Shown here one piece after another: positions 16,938 to 25,386 of a DNA stretch of 64,000 bases; the stretch's first letter is position 1; the number at the start of each line of letters is the position of its first letter. The DNA comes from Actinomadura formosensis NBRC 14204 (GTDB lineage: Bacteria > Actinomycetota > Actinomycetes > Streptosporangiales > Streptosporangiaceae): assembly GCF_001552155.1 (NCBI RefSeq), contig NZ_BCQQ01000024.1:1-64000 (forward strand), written 5' to 3'. The position numbers and the translations under genes were made by a program. The notes under the pieces were generated by a model. It saw only the letters and a list, made by a program, of their open reading frames with translations. It did no database searches and had not been told where the DNA came from.

Positions 16938-17564
16938 TCAGCTACCGCCACCCGGGTAGATCGTCATCGATCCGGCCGGGACGCGTTCGCCGAGGCCCGC
17001 CTCCCACGGGCCGCCGCCGTACTGCTCGAACGACAGGTACTTCCCGCGCGGGCCCTCGTAGTCGACGTACTCGACCCGGCCCTGGACGCCGACGCCCGTC
17101 GTGCCCTCGCTGGTGTAGTCGGCGGTGCCGTGCTCGTCGCGGCGGTACTCCACGCCGTCCACGACGATGGTCTTCTCACCGGGCGTGAGGTCCCCGGCGT
17201 CGTACTCCGTCCACCAGACGACCTCAAGGTCCGGGTCCTCCTCGACGGAGACCCACACCTTGGTGCCCTCGATGGTGTCGGCGTCGAGGAGATGCTCGCT
17301 CCAGGTGAAGCCGCCCTCCTTCAGCCGCAGCGAGCCGCGCACGAAGTAGCGGGTGCCGAGGTACTCGACCATGTCGCCGGCCTTCAGTGCCCGCGGGTCG
17401 CCGGCCACCTGGTCCTCGGGGGCGAACGGGTCGCGCGGGACCACCGGGGCGGGGGCCGCAGGAGCCGAACGGCGCCGCAGCAGGACGAGGATGAGCACGA
17501 TCAATGCGACCAGGATCAGCGCCAGCAGGATCACTATCGCCGTTCCGCCCACGGACACCTCCAT
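16938..17564 (-). CDS. DUF4178 family membrane-anchored protein
   Basis: 208 residues from ATG 17564. One N-terminal transmembrane helix (residues ~8-30) is followed by Arg residues and a Pro/Ala linker, then a DUF4178 domain. Recognisable pieces are GDMVEYLGTRYFVRGSLRL, WVSVEEDPDLEVVWW and YVDYEGPRGKYLSFEQYG. It is the first gene of the five-gene run ending in the SpeE-like protein. A TAGGAT hexamer (17595-17600 on the opposite strand) about 35 bp upstream could be its -10 element. Confidence 0.8.
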   Translation of the reverse strand: MEVSVGGTAIVILLALILVALIVLILVLLRRRSAPAAPAPVVPRDPFAPEDQVAGDPRALKAGDMVEYLGTRYFVRGSLRLKEGGFTWSEHLLDADTIEGTKVWVSVEEDPDLEVVWWTEYDAGDLTPGEKTIVVDGVEYRRDEHGTADYTSEGTTGVGVQGRVEYVDYEGPRGKYLSFEQYGGGPWEAGLGERVPAGSMTIYPGGGS

Positions 17565-17710
17565 CGTTTCGTCGATATGGGCGCAGACCAGCGGATCCTA
17601 TCGACTGCGGCCTATCAAGCCCATACCGCGATGAGACGTATCAAATGCACCACGGGTTGCACGCGGGAATCGGTGATCCGTTGCGAGAGCGGGACCGGGC
17701 CGCCCCCGGG

Positions 17711-18796
17711 TCAGAGGCGGTCGACGGCGGCGGCGACGCGCTCGTCCGTCGCGGTGAAGGCGATCCTGATGTGCCGGGCCCCGGCCGGGCCGTAGAACTC
17801 GCCGGGGGCGACGAGGATACCGAGGGACGCCAGGTGGGCGACGGTGTCCCAGCACGGCTCGTCTCCCGTGGCCCACAGGTACAGGGACGCCTCGGAGTGG
17901 TCCACGCGGAAGCCGTGCCCCTCGAACGCGGCGCGCAGCGCGGCGCGGCGGCGCGCGTACCGTGCGCGCTGCTCGTCCACGTGCGCGTCGTCGGCGAACG
18001 CCGCGGTCATCGCGGCCTGCACCGGCGCCGGGACGATCATGCCGGCGTGCTTGCGGACCTCCAGCAGCCGCTTGACCAGCGCGATGTCGCCGGTGACGAA
18101 CCCGGCGCGGTAGCCCGCCATGTTGGAGCGCTTGGAGAGGGAGTTGACGGCGAGCAGCCCCTCATGGGAGCCGTCGCACACGTCCGGGTGCAGGATCGAG
18201 ATCGGCGGATTCCCCTCGTCCCAGCCGAACTCCAGGTAGCACTCGTCGCTGACGACGAGCGCGCCCCGGCCGCGCGCCCACGCGACGACCTTGCGCAGAT
18301 GCTCGACCGGCAGCACCTTGCCGGTCGGGTTGGACGGCGAGTTCACCCAGACGATCTTCGGTTTGACCGGGCCGAGCGCGAGCAGCCCGTCGGTCGAGAC
18401 GGGGGTGGCCCCGGCCAGCCGCGCGCCCACGTCGTAGGTCGGGTAGGCCAGCGCGGGGAAGACGACCTTGTCGCCGGGGCCGGCGCCGAGCAGCGTCGGC
18501 AGCCAGGCGACCAGTTCCTTGGTGCCGATGACGGGCAGCACCGCGTCCGGGTCGGCGCCGGACACGCCGGCGCGGCGCCGCAGCCAGCCCGCGACCGACT
18601 CGCGCAACTCCGGCGTCCCGTACGTCTGCGGGTAGCCGGGCGCGTCGGCCGCGGCGGTGAGAGCCTCCCTGACCGGCTCGGGCGTCGGGTCGACGGGCGT
18701 CCCCACGGACAGGTCGACGATGCCGTCCGCGTGCGCCAGCGCCCGCTCCTTGTAGGGCGCGAGCCGATCCCACGGAAAGTCCGGCAACGTGAACAC
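17711..18796 (-). CDS. dapC: Succinyldiaminopimelate transaminase
   Basis: 361 residues from GTG 18796, preceded by GGAGGAACAAGGTC, rather than the track start at 18856. It is a class I/II aminotransferase. SPSNPTGKVLP and VVSDECYLEFGWDEG give the substrate and PLP contacts, and NSLSKRSNMAGYRAGF contains the PLP lysine. Length and the adjacent ferredoxin match the actinobacterial DapC-FdxA arrangement. DapC converts the succinyl-amino-ketopimelate to succinyl-diaminopimelate in lysine and peptidoglycan precursor synthesis. Confidence 0.87.
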   Translation of the reverse strand: MFTLPDFPWDRLAPYKERALAHADGIVDLSVGTPVDPTPEPVREALTAAADAPGYPQTYGTPELRESVAGWLRRRAGVSGADPDAVLPVIGTKELVAWLPTLLGAGPGDKVVFPALAYPTYDVGARLAGATPVSTDGLLALGPVKPKIVWVNSPSNPTGKVLPVEHLRKVVAWARGRGALVVSDECYLEFGWDEGNPPISILHPDVCDGSHEGLLAVNSLSKRSNMAGYRAGFVTGDIALVKRLLEVRKHAGMIVPAPVQAAMTAAFADDAHVDEQRARYARRRAALRAAFEGHGFRVDHSEASLYLWATGDEPCWDTVAHLASLGILVAPGEFYGPAGARHIRIAFTATDERVAAAVDRL

Positions 18797-18880
18797 GACC
18801 TTGTTCCTCCTCTGGAGACCCGGCGGGCCGCGGCCTTCCCGAAGCAGGGAGACCACGGCCCGGAAAGCGTGGGGCCCGGC

Positions 18881-19207
18881 TCAGTCGTCGTGGCTCTGCG
18901 GAGGGAGCGCGGCGACGATCGGGTGGTCCTTCTCGATCTTCCCCACCTTGGACGCGCCGCCCGGCGAGCCGAGGTCGTCGAAGAACTCCACGTTCACCTT
19001 GTAGAAGTCCTTCCACTGCTCGGGGACGTCGTCCTCGTAGTAGATGGCCTCGACCGGGCAGACCGGCTCGCACGCACCGCAGTCGACGCACTCGTCCGGG
19101 TGGATATAGAGCTGACGCTTCCCTTCGTAGATGCAGTCGACCGGGCACTCCTCGATGCATGCCTTGTCGAGCAGGTCCACGCAGGGCTGCGCAATGACGT
19201 AGGTCAC
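18881..19207 (-). CDS. fdxA: 7Fe ferredoxin
   Basis: 108 residues from GTG 19207 with GAGAGGAG upstream. Two clusters of cysteines are present. The first (CVDLLDKACIEECPVDCIY) gives a CxxxxCxxxxxxxCxxxCP arrangement typical of the 3Fe-4S site. The second (CVDCGACEPVCPVEAIYYEDD) is a classic CxxCxxCxxxCP motif. The C-terminal tail of about 50 residues matches actinobacterial FdxA. It is an electron carrier for oxidoreductases or cytochromes P450, lying 84 bp upstream of dapC on the same strand. Confidence 0.93.
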   Translation of the reverse strand: MTYVIAQPCVDLLDKACIEECPVDCIYEGKRQLYIHPDECVDCGACEPVCPVEAIYYEDDVPEQWKDFYKVNVEFFDDLGSPGGASKVGKIEKDHPIVAALPPQSHDD

Positions 19208-19319
19208 GTCAGTGACTCCTCTCGGATTTCCGGCCCCGCCGCACGTCACGGCTCACCGCAAGCTCGCTGTGAATAGTATTGCCATCACGGCTCGGTCGAT
19301 TCGACACGGGGGTCCTCAG

Positions 19320-19589
19320 ATGTCAGCCCGCTTCGCCGCGCGGCTGGTGGTCTCCATCAGTGGCGCGGACGTGGGCCAGCGGATCTCGCTGCGCCGCCGC
19401 CTGCCTACGGGAGAGTACAGCGACGTCGTCGGCGTACTCGAATCGTGGTCCAACAAGACCCTCACGGTGCGCCGGCGCACCGGTGAGCTGGTCGAGGTGC
19501 CGGAGGAGACCATGGTCGCGGCGAAGGTCGTCCCGCCGCAGCCGCCGCCGCGCCGCCGTCCCCGCCGCGCGGAGCCGGGAGCCGGTTAG
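19320..19589 (+). CDS. Stand-alone SH3-like N-terminal domain of an Rv0428c-type acetyltransferase
   Basis: 89 residues from ATG 19320. The sequence VGQRISLRRRLPTGEYSDVV, followed by VLESWSNKTLTVRRR and VEVPEETMVAAKVVPP, matches what I recall as the N-terminal domain of a larger actinobacterial GNAT protein usually encoded beside fdxA. Here the frame ends in a Pro/Arg-rich tail and the acetyltransferase part is absent, replaced by a convergent deacetylase gene that overlaps by four bases. It is either a truncated remnant or a genuine small protein. It is divergent from fdxA. Confidence 0.6.
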   Translation: MSARFAARLVVSISGADVGQRISLRRRLPTGEYSDVVGVLESWSNKTLTVRRRTGELVEVPEETMVAAKVVPPQPPPRRRPRRAEPGAG

Positions 19590-20446
19590 CCGGAGCCGGT
19601 GGGCACCGGGCGCGTGCGGGGCGGGCCTGCGGGCGATCCGGTCGGCGGCGGGCTCGTCTTCACCCGCTCGGGTGCGGGGAGGCGCTCGCTGTAGGTCTCG
19701 CCCGGCTTGAGGGTCCTGCCCTGGAGCAGCTCCGACACCGTGACGAGCGTGAACCCGCGCTTCTTCAGGCCCTCCACCACCTTCGGGACGGCCTGGACGC
19801 TCGTCTTGTGGATGTCGTGGAACAGGATGATGCCGCCGCGCTTCGGCTCCCTGGTCCCGACCCTGATGTTGCGGGCGACGTCGTGGTAGCGCCAGTCGAG
19901 CGTGTCGACGCTCCACAGGATCAGCGGCATCCCGACGGCCCGCCCGACACGCTTGTCCGTCGCCCCGTACGGCGGCCGCATCAGCGTGGGCCGCACCCCG
20001 CCGGACGCCTCCGCGATGGCCTTCTGCGTCCGCTGGATCTGCGACCGGACCTCGGCGGACGACAGCGAGGTGAGCTGCGGGTGCGACCAGCTGTGGTCAG
20101 CCAGCTCGTGGCCTTCGAGGGCCATCCGGCGGACGACGTCGCGGTGGGCGCCGACGTTCTCGCCGAGCATGAAGAACGTGGCGCGCACGCCGTCCTTCTT
20201 CAGCGTGTCGAGCAGGCCCGCCGTGTAGGGGCCGGGCCCGTCGTCGAACGTGAGCGCGACGCACGCGACCCGGTCGCAGTCGATCCTCCGGGGCGGAGGC
20301 GGCGCCGGCGGCGGGGCCGCCCGCGGCCGGTGGCTCAGCGTGGCCTGCTGGCCGGCCGTCCGCGCCCGCCGCTCGCCGGCATGGCTGCATCCCGCCACGA
20401 GCAGCAGCCCGGCACCGAAGACGGCGAATTTCCTGATCCGCACCAC
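19586..20446 (-). CDS. Polysaccharide deacetylase lipoprotein (NodB domain)
   Basis: 286 residues. A signal peptide with lipobox VAGC (Cys near 20) is followed by a Pro-rich linker and then a NodB domain. Catalytic motifs: TFDDGPGPYT (first Asp and the metal Asp), HSWSHPQL (metal His pair), RPPYGA and LWSVDTLDW, and the late ILFHDIH. It probably deacetylates peptidoglycan or another envelope polysaccharide outside the membrane. A Pro/Thr-rich tail follows. Start GTG 20446 is directly followed by a second GTG codon. Confidence 0.9.
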   Translation of the reverse strand: MVRIRKFAVFGAGLLLVAGCSHAGERRARTAGQQATLSHRPRAAPPPAPPPPRRIDCDRVACVALTFDDGPGPYTAGLLDTLKKDGVRATFFMLGENVGAHRDVVRRMALEGHELADHSWSHPQLTSLSSAEVRSQIQRTQKAIAEASGGVRPTLMRPPYGATDKRVGRAVGMPLILWSVDTLDWRYHDVARNIRVGTREPKRGGIILFHDIHKTSVQAVPKVVEGLKKRGFTLVTVSELLQGRTLKPGETYSERLPAPERVKTSPPPTGSPAGPPRTRPVPTGSG

Positions 20447-20530
20447 GCACCCCCGAACGTGTCGTCTCAGCCCGCCTCATACCCTCCGTGACCTGGGTGA
20501 CACACGCCGCCAAGATCCGGAAGCGGCAGG

Positions 20531-20863
20531 TCAGATCCGGGCCTCGGGGAAGAGCCGGATCAGAACGTCCCGGTGCCACCCGGCGTCCCGGCCCGGCGGC
20601 GGGGCGAGGATCAGCGCGCCGTCGTCGGCCGTGCTGAACCGGACCTCGACGCCCGGGGCGAGTTCCCCCGGCGGCTCCCCGGTGGCCGCGAGATGCCGCG
20701 CCAGGGTGCCGAGGACGCGCGCCCAGCCGTCCCCCAGATAGGGCGCCAGAGCCTCGACGCGCACCTCGGGCAGGCCCCGCGCGGACAGCCCGACGGTGCG
20801 CAGCGTCAGCCCGTCCGGCCGCTCGGCACCGACGATCCGGACCTCGGACGTGACGTCCGCCAT
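20531..20863 (-). CDS. Hypothetical protein, 110 residues
   Basis: From ATG 20863 with GGAGGCGG upstream; the longer in-frame reading to 21433 runs antisense to the methyltransferase and is rejected. It is a soluble protein with no cysteine motifs, containing repeated short beta-like stretches (EVRIVGAE, LTLRTVGLS, VEVRFST, GALILAPPP). I do not recognise the family. It is divergent from the methyltransferase at 20904 with only 40 bp between, so the promoters must overlap. Confidence 0.6.
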   Translation of the reverse strand: MADVTSEVRIVGAERPDGLTLRTVGLSARGLPEVRVEALAPYLGDGWARVLGTLARHLAATGEPPGELAPGVEVRFSTADDGALILAPPPGRDAGWHRDVLIRLFPEARI

Positions 20864-20903
20864 GCGCAAGACCGCCTCCTCGCAGGACTTTCTCGGATAA
20901 ATT

Positions 20904-21716
20904 ATGACAGTGAACTGGGCCGTGACGACGTATGACTCCGCCTTCGGGTATGTCTCCGCGCACGGTGCGCCCCTGGTCGATCTGCTCGACCCGCAGCCCG
21001 GCGAGCGGATCATCGACCTCGGGTGCGGCACCGGGACGTTCACCGCGGAGATCGCAGAGCGCGGCGCCGAGGTGCTGGGCATCGACGGCAGCCCGGACAT
21101 GGTCGCGCAGGCGACCGCGCTGCACCCGGGCCTCTCCTTCGTCGTCGGAGACGCCCACGACTTCACCGTCGGCGACTCCTTCGACGCGGTCGCCTCCAAC
21201 GCCGCCCTGCACTGGATGACCCGCGACCCCGACGCCGTGATCAGCCGCGTGCACGCTGCGCTGCGGCCCGGCGGGCGGTTCGTCGGCGAACTCGGCGGCG
21301 CCGGGAACTGCGCCGAGCTGATCGTCGCGATGCAGACGGCGTGGCGGGTGTTCGGCCTCGGCGAGCCCGAGCTGCCCTGGTACTTCCCGAGCCCGGCCGC
21401 GTACGCGACCAGGCTGGAGGAGGCCGGGTTCACGCTGCGGCTGCTGGAGCACGCCGACCGCCCGACCCGGATGACCGAGGGCCCGAACGGCGCCGCCGAC
21501 TGGGTCCGCGCCTACGCGGCCCGCGCGCTGGCGGACGTCCCGCCGGAACTGGTGGACCCGCTGCTCGACCGGGTGAACGACCTGGCCGCGCCCGCGCTGC
21601 GCCGCGAGTCCGGGTGGGTCGCCGACTACGTGCGGCTCCGGTTCGCGGCCGTCCGCCGGTCGGACGGCGCCGCGCCGACGCCGTTCGGGCCGCCGGCGTC
21701 CGACCGGCCGCTCTGA
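20904..21716 (+). CDS. Class I SAM-dependent methyltransferase
   Basis: 270 residues. Motif [20 protein letters not shown] near 36-54 is followed by [10 protein letters not shown] (acidic end of strand 2), then VGDAHDF and a post-motif [13 protein letters not shown]. This resembles trans-aconitate methyltransferase-like enzymes. The C-terminal half continues with [17 protein letters not shown] as in that group. The substrate is unknown. Confidence 0.85.
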   Translation: MTVNWAVTTYDSAFGYVSAHGAPLVDLLDPQPGERIIDLGCGTGTFTAEIAERGAEVLGIDGSPDMVAQATALHPGLSFVVGDAHDFTVGDSFDAVASNAALHWMTRDPDAVISRVHAALRPGGRFVGELGGAGNCAELIVAMQTAWRVFGLGEPELPWYFPSPAAYATRLEEAGFTLRLLEHADRPTRMTEGPNGAADWVRAYAARALADVPPELVDPLLDRVNDLAAPALRRESGWVADYVRLRFAAVRRSDGAAPTPFGPPASDRPL

Positions 21717-21786
21717 CCCGCCCGTCTGATCCGCCCGCTCCGATCCGGCCGCTCTGATCCGGCCGCGTCCCGCCTAGGGTGGGGGC

Positions 21787-22446
21787 ATGCTGCGGTTGTA
21801 CGACCATCGGACGGGACGTGCGGAGCCACTGCCCGCCGGGCCGGGCCTGCGCGTCCAGATCCTTCCCGGCGCGGGGTACCGCACGCTGGTGGTCGCCGAT
21901 CTGCTGCGCCGGATCGTCCAGCGGTCCGGGCGCCGCGTCCGGCTGGTGAGCACCCCGGTGCCCCCGGACGGCGCCTGGGCGGACTACGGCGTCGCGCCGT
22001 TCGAGATGCTCGACGACCCGCTGGCCGACGCCGACGTCTACGTCTCCTCGGGCGCGGACGCCGACGCGTTGTGCCTGGCCGTGCCCGCCGAGACCGGCGT
22101 GAAGCCGCCGGACGCGCTGGCCGCGCGCCTGGTGATGCTGGAGGCCGCGTACCGGGAGCCGGTGGAACTGTCGGACGAGCGCCTGTCGGCCGCGAGCGCA
22201 CGGCTGGACGCGTGGCGCGGCAAGCTCGCGGAGTGGGCGACCTCGCCGGGCCGCCCCATGAGCCGGGACTACGCGGCGCGGGCGGAGGCCGCGCTGGCGG
22301 ACGACCTGGACAGCGCCGGCGCGCTCACCGTCCTGGACCGGCTCGCCGGGGACCCGGACGTCCCGCCGGGCGCGAAGCTGGAGACGTTCATCCACCTGGA
22401 CATGGTGCTGGCGCTGGGCCTGGTGTCGGCGATCGGGAGCGTCTGA
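21787..22446 (+). CDS. Degenerate cysteinyl-tRNA synthetase-like protein
   Basis: 219 residues. The opening LRLYDHRTGRAEPL recalls the start of CysRS and MshC. The end (EAALADDLDSAGALTVLDRLA...GAKLETFIHLDMVLALGL) recalls the CysRS helical region after the catalytic domain. The HIGH motif and KMSKS loop are not visible, nor are the zinc cysteines, so amino-acid activation is unlikely. It may be an evolved regulatory or structural remnant. The next gene begins about 10 bp after its stop. The relationship is my pattern reading and needs an alignment. Confidence 0.5.
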   Translation: MLRLYDHRTGRAEPLPAGPGLRVQILPGAGYRTLVVADLLRRIVQRSGRRVRLVSTPVPPDGAWADYGVAPFEMLDDPLADADVYVSSGADADALCLAVPAETGVKPPDALAARLVMLEAAYREPVELSDERLSAASARLDAWRGKLAEWATSPGRPMSRDYAARAEAALADDLDSAGALTVLDRLAGDPDVPPGAKLETFIHLDMVLALGLVSAIGSV

Positions 22447-22455
22447 TCACCTTCG

Positions 22456-23661
22456 TTGAAGGTGCCGCCGGTGCCCCTGGAAGGGCTAACTTCGTATGCC
22501 GTGCCGACCGAAGCTCCAGAGTCACCGGCCCCGGTGGCCCGCCCACGGCGCCGCCGCCGCGCCCGCCCGCTGATGGCGGTGTCCCTCGCGCTCACCGTGC
22601 TGCTGTGCGCGGCCCTCGGCGGTACCGGCTGGTACTTCGCGGGCGTCGCCATCGAGGTCGACCATGCCGCCGAATACCCGCTCACCATCGTGGACGCACG
22701 CGACGGCACGGTCACGCTGCCGCGGGAGCCGGAGACGGAGCGCCCGGGAACGTGGGCGCTCGTCTGGAAGAACGGGCGCGCCCTGCTCGGGCCCGTCGTC
22801 GGCGGTGACGATGCGCACGTCGTGCGGAAGGTGGCATCGGTCGTCTCAGGTGCCCTGGTGAAGGGCGCGCCGGCGGCCATGGACCACTGGCTGTATGAGG
22901 GCGACCCTAAGAAGGCCCTGGGGCTGCCCTTTGAAGACGTCACTTATCCGTCCAAGGTGGGGCCGATGCCGGCGTGGTGGGTGCCGGGCGCCTCGCCCAA
23001 GGGCACATGGGTCATCGCCGTCCATGGACGGAACGCGGACAAGGCGGAGACGTTCCGCGCCATGCGGCCCGTGCACAAGCTGGGGCTGCCGATGATGTCG
23101 ATCGCGTACCGGAACGACGTGGGCGCGCCTTCGTCCGGCGACCGCAAGAACCATCTCGGCGACACGGAATGGAACGACGTCGTCTCCGCGATGGGCTACG
23201 CGCGCGCACACGGCGCGACCGGTGTCGTCCTGTACGGATGGTCGATGGGCGGCGCGATGGTGATGACGGCCCTGCGCAAGGACCCGTCGTTCGTTCGCGG
23301 GGTCGTCCTCGACTCCCCCGTCCTGGACTGGAGCGCCACCCTGGACAAGCAGGGCGACGCCCGCAACCTGCCCGGCTTCGTCACCGACGTGGCCAAGCGC
23401 ATCCTGGAGCAGCGCATCGGGATCGACCTGACCGACTACGACCAGCGCCGGTACGCGCCTCGCCTGCGCACGCCCGTCCTTCTCTTCACTGCCAAGGACG
23501 ACGCGACCGTCGACAACGGCCCCGCCTACACCTTCGCCAGGACCGCGCCGCCCGGCATGGTCACGCACATCACCACGCCGGGCGACCACACCGAATCGTG
23601 GAACGTCGACCCGGCCGCCTACGAACGCTCCCTGACATCGTTCTTGCAGAGGGTCGGTTAG
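22456..23661 (+). CDS. Membrane-anchored alpha/beta hydrolase
   Basis: 401 residues if TTG 22456 is used; GTG 22462 or 22501 are alternatives. A basic stretch (RPRRRRRARP) and one transmembrane helix (residues ~38-62) put the enzyme outside the cell. The hydrolase domain shows VIAVHGRN, the nucleophile elbow LYGWSMGGAM, the acid in LLFTAKDDATVD and the histidine in TTPGDHTESW. It is a serine esterase or acyl-transfer enzyme of unknown substrate. It is convergent with the MDR oxidoreductase, overlapping by four bases. Confidence 0.82.
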   Translation: MKVPPVPLEGLTSYAVPTEAPESPAPVARPRRRRRARPLMAVSLALTVLLCAALGGTGWYFAGVAIEVDHAAEYPLTIVDARDGTVTLPREPETERPGTWALVWKNGRALLGPVVGGDDAHVVRKVASVVSGALVKGAPAAMDHWLYEGDPKKALGLPFEDVTYPSKVGPMPAWWVPGASPKGTWVIAVHGRNADKAETFRAMRPVHKLGLPMMSIAYRNDVGAPSSGDRKNHLGDTEWNDVVSAMGYARAHGATGVVLYGWSMGGAMVMTALRKDPSFVRGVVLDSPVLDWSATLDKQGDARNLPGFVTDVAKRILEQRIGIDLTDYDQRRYAPRLRTPVLLFTAKDDATVDNGPAYTFARTAPPGMVTHITTPGDHTESWNVDPAAYERSLTSFLQRVG

Positions 23662-24611
23662 GCACGGCGGACCTCCAGGAGCGTCTTGCCGACGGTGGAG
23701 CGCGACTCGATCGCAGCGTGCGCGTCGGCGGCGCCGCCGAGCGGGAACCGCTGGCCGATCACCGGCATCAGCCGCCCATGGGCGGCCTCTTCGAGCGCGC
23801 TCACCGTGTACTCCCGAAGCTGTGCGGGCGTGGCCTGGGGCTGGAGGAGCGTCACGCCGCGTCCGGCCGCCTCGTCCTCGGTGATGTCCGCCCACCGCCC
23901 GGACGCCAGGCCGAAGCTGACCATGCGTCCGCCGCCGCGCAGAAGGCCGAACGCCTCCCGCGCCACATCACCGCCGATGCCGTCGAAGACGACGTCCACG
24001 TCACCGGCCTTGTCCGCCCAGCCGGGCTCGCGGTAGTCGGCGGACTCGTCCGCGCCCAGGCGCATCGCGATCTCGGTCTTGTGCGCGCCCCCGGCCGCCG
24101 CGACGACCGTCGCGCCCCGCGCCTTCACCAACTGGACGAGCAGCGTCCCGACCCCGCCGGCCGCCGCCTCCACCAGTACCCGCTCGCCCGGACGCGGGTC
24201 CGCCGCCCGCAGCATCATCATCGCGGTCCGGCCGTCCGCCAGCAGCGCCACCGCGTCATCGAGCGCCAGCCCCTCCGGCACCTCGAACAGGCCCGCCGCG
24301 TCCACGGCCACCTGCTCCGCGTAAGCGCCGGTACCGCCGGTGCCGCTCACGACCCGCCGTCCGACGAGCGCCTCGTCCACGCCCCCGCCGACCGCCGTCA
24401 CCACGCCGCCGACACCGTTGCCGGGGATGACCGGCGGCTCCAACCGCACCGGAGCCGGGCCACGGCCCGACCGCATCTGCGTCTCCACGAACGTGATGTT
24501 GACGAACTCGACCCCGATGAGCGCCTGCCCCTCCGCCGGAACCGGATCAGGCGCCTCCCCCGGGACCAACGCCCCCGGCCCGCCGAACTCCCTCAACCAC
24601 ACAGCGCGCAT
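23658..24611 (-). CDS. Quinone oxidoreductase-like MDR protein
   Basis: 317 residues from ATG 24611, with GGGAGGGG upstream; the track start at 24674 is rejected. It is a medium-chain dehydrogenase/reductase with a GroES-like N-terminal part (VIPGNGVGGVV) and a nucleotide-binding motif AAAGGVGTLLVQLVKARGA near 146-164. Zinc ligands of alcohol dehydrogenases are lacking, consistent with NADPH:quinone reductase. The physiological electron acceptor is unknown. Confidence 0.85.
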   Translation of the reverse strand: MRAVWLREFGGPGALVPGEAPDPVPAEGQALIGVEFVNITFVETQMRSGRGPAPVRLEPPVIPGNGVGGVVTAVGGGVDEALVGRRVVSGTGGTGAYAEQVAVDAAGLFEVPEGLALDDAVALLADGRTAMMMLRAADPRPGERVLVEAAAGGVGTLLVQLVKARGATVVAAAGGAHKTEIAMRLGADESADYREPGWADKAGDVDVVFDGIGGDVAREAFGLLRGGGRMVSFGLASGRWADITEDEAAGRGVTLLQPQATPAQLREYTVSALEEAAHGRLMPVIGQRFPLGGAADAHAAIESRSTVGKTLLEVRRA

Positions 24612-24769
24612 GCGACCCCTCCCATCAGCGGCAATCACCCCCCACCCTGTTACCTCAAGCATGGTCGAGGTCAAGTCGTTCGCAACGAATCTCTTTTCTC
24701 ACCACACCCATCTCTGTAAGCTTTCGCGCGTATTCCACCCCCGTTGTCGGCTGCCTCTCAGGGAAGACG

Positions 24770-25363
24770 ATGCGCGCCCGGTTGGTACGTTCCTCCCCGC
24801 TCGGGTTCCGCCGCGCCGTCTGGCTGCCCGTCCTGCTGGCCGTGGGCGCCGCCGCCGGATGCGGCTCGGCCCACTCGTCCTCCGGCGGAGAACTCGCCCC
24901 GAACGGCACCCTGGACGACGGCGCCGCCACCACCGCACCCGCCGCCGACACACCCTCGGCCGTCCCCACGGCGCAGCTCTACCAGACGGTCCTCCAGCGC
25001 TACCGCGCCTACCAGGACGCCTACAAGAAGGCATACGAGACCAACGACCCCACCGGCCTCGCCGCCGTCGCCATGGACCCCCTCCTCACCGAGGTCACCA
25101 ACGACGTGGAGGCGACCAAGGCCAAGGGCGTGATCTGGCGCTTCACCAACACGTTCAACCCCCGCGTCTACGCGCGCTCCAAGGACAGCACCAAGGTCTA
25201 CGTCATCGACTGCGTCCGCACCCTCGCCGCCTACCGCTACTCCGCCAAGACCGGCGCGCGGACGGGGAATCCCCCCGGCGGGGCCTATGTGTACCGGGCC
25301 ACCGTCCAGTACGACTCCGGCACCTGGAAGGTCGCCGCCAATGTCCGGGACCGCCAATGCTGA
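24770..25363 (+). CDS. Lipoprotein, first gene of a kinase operon
   Basis: 197 residues. A signal peptide with lipobox AAGC (Cys near 31) is followed by a Ser/Thr/Pro-rich linker to about residue 65, then a compact domain. That domain begins YQTVLQRYRAYQDAYKKAYETND, contains tandem aromatic strands (IWRFTNTF, AYVYRATVQYDSGTW) and ends in Cys. It resembles the small Streptomyces lipoproteins found with secreted companions; no enzyme motif. The next gene begins 23 bp downstream. Confidence 0.7.
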   Translation: MRARLVRSSPLGFRRAVWLPVLLAVGAAAGCGSAHSSSGGELAPNGTLDDGAATTAPAADTPSAVPTAQLYQTVLQRYRAYQDAYKKAYETNDPTGLAAVAMDPLLTEVTNDVEATKAKGVIWRFTNTFNPRVYARSKDSTKVYVIDCVRTLAAYRYSAKTGARTGNPPGGAYVYRATVQYDSGTWKVAANVRDRQC

Positions 25364-25386
25364 CGGTCCGCAGGGAAGGACACCAG

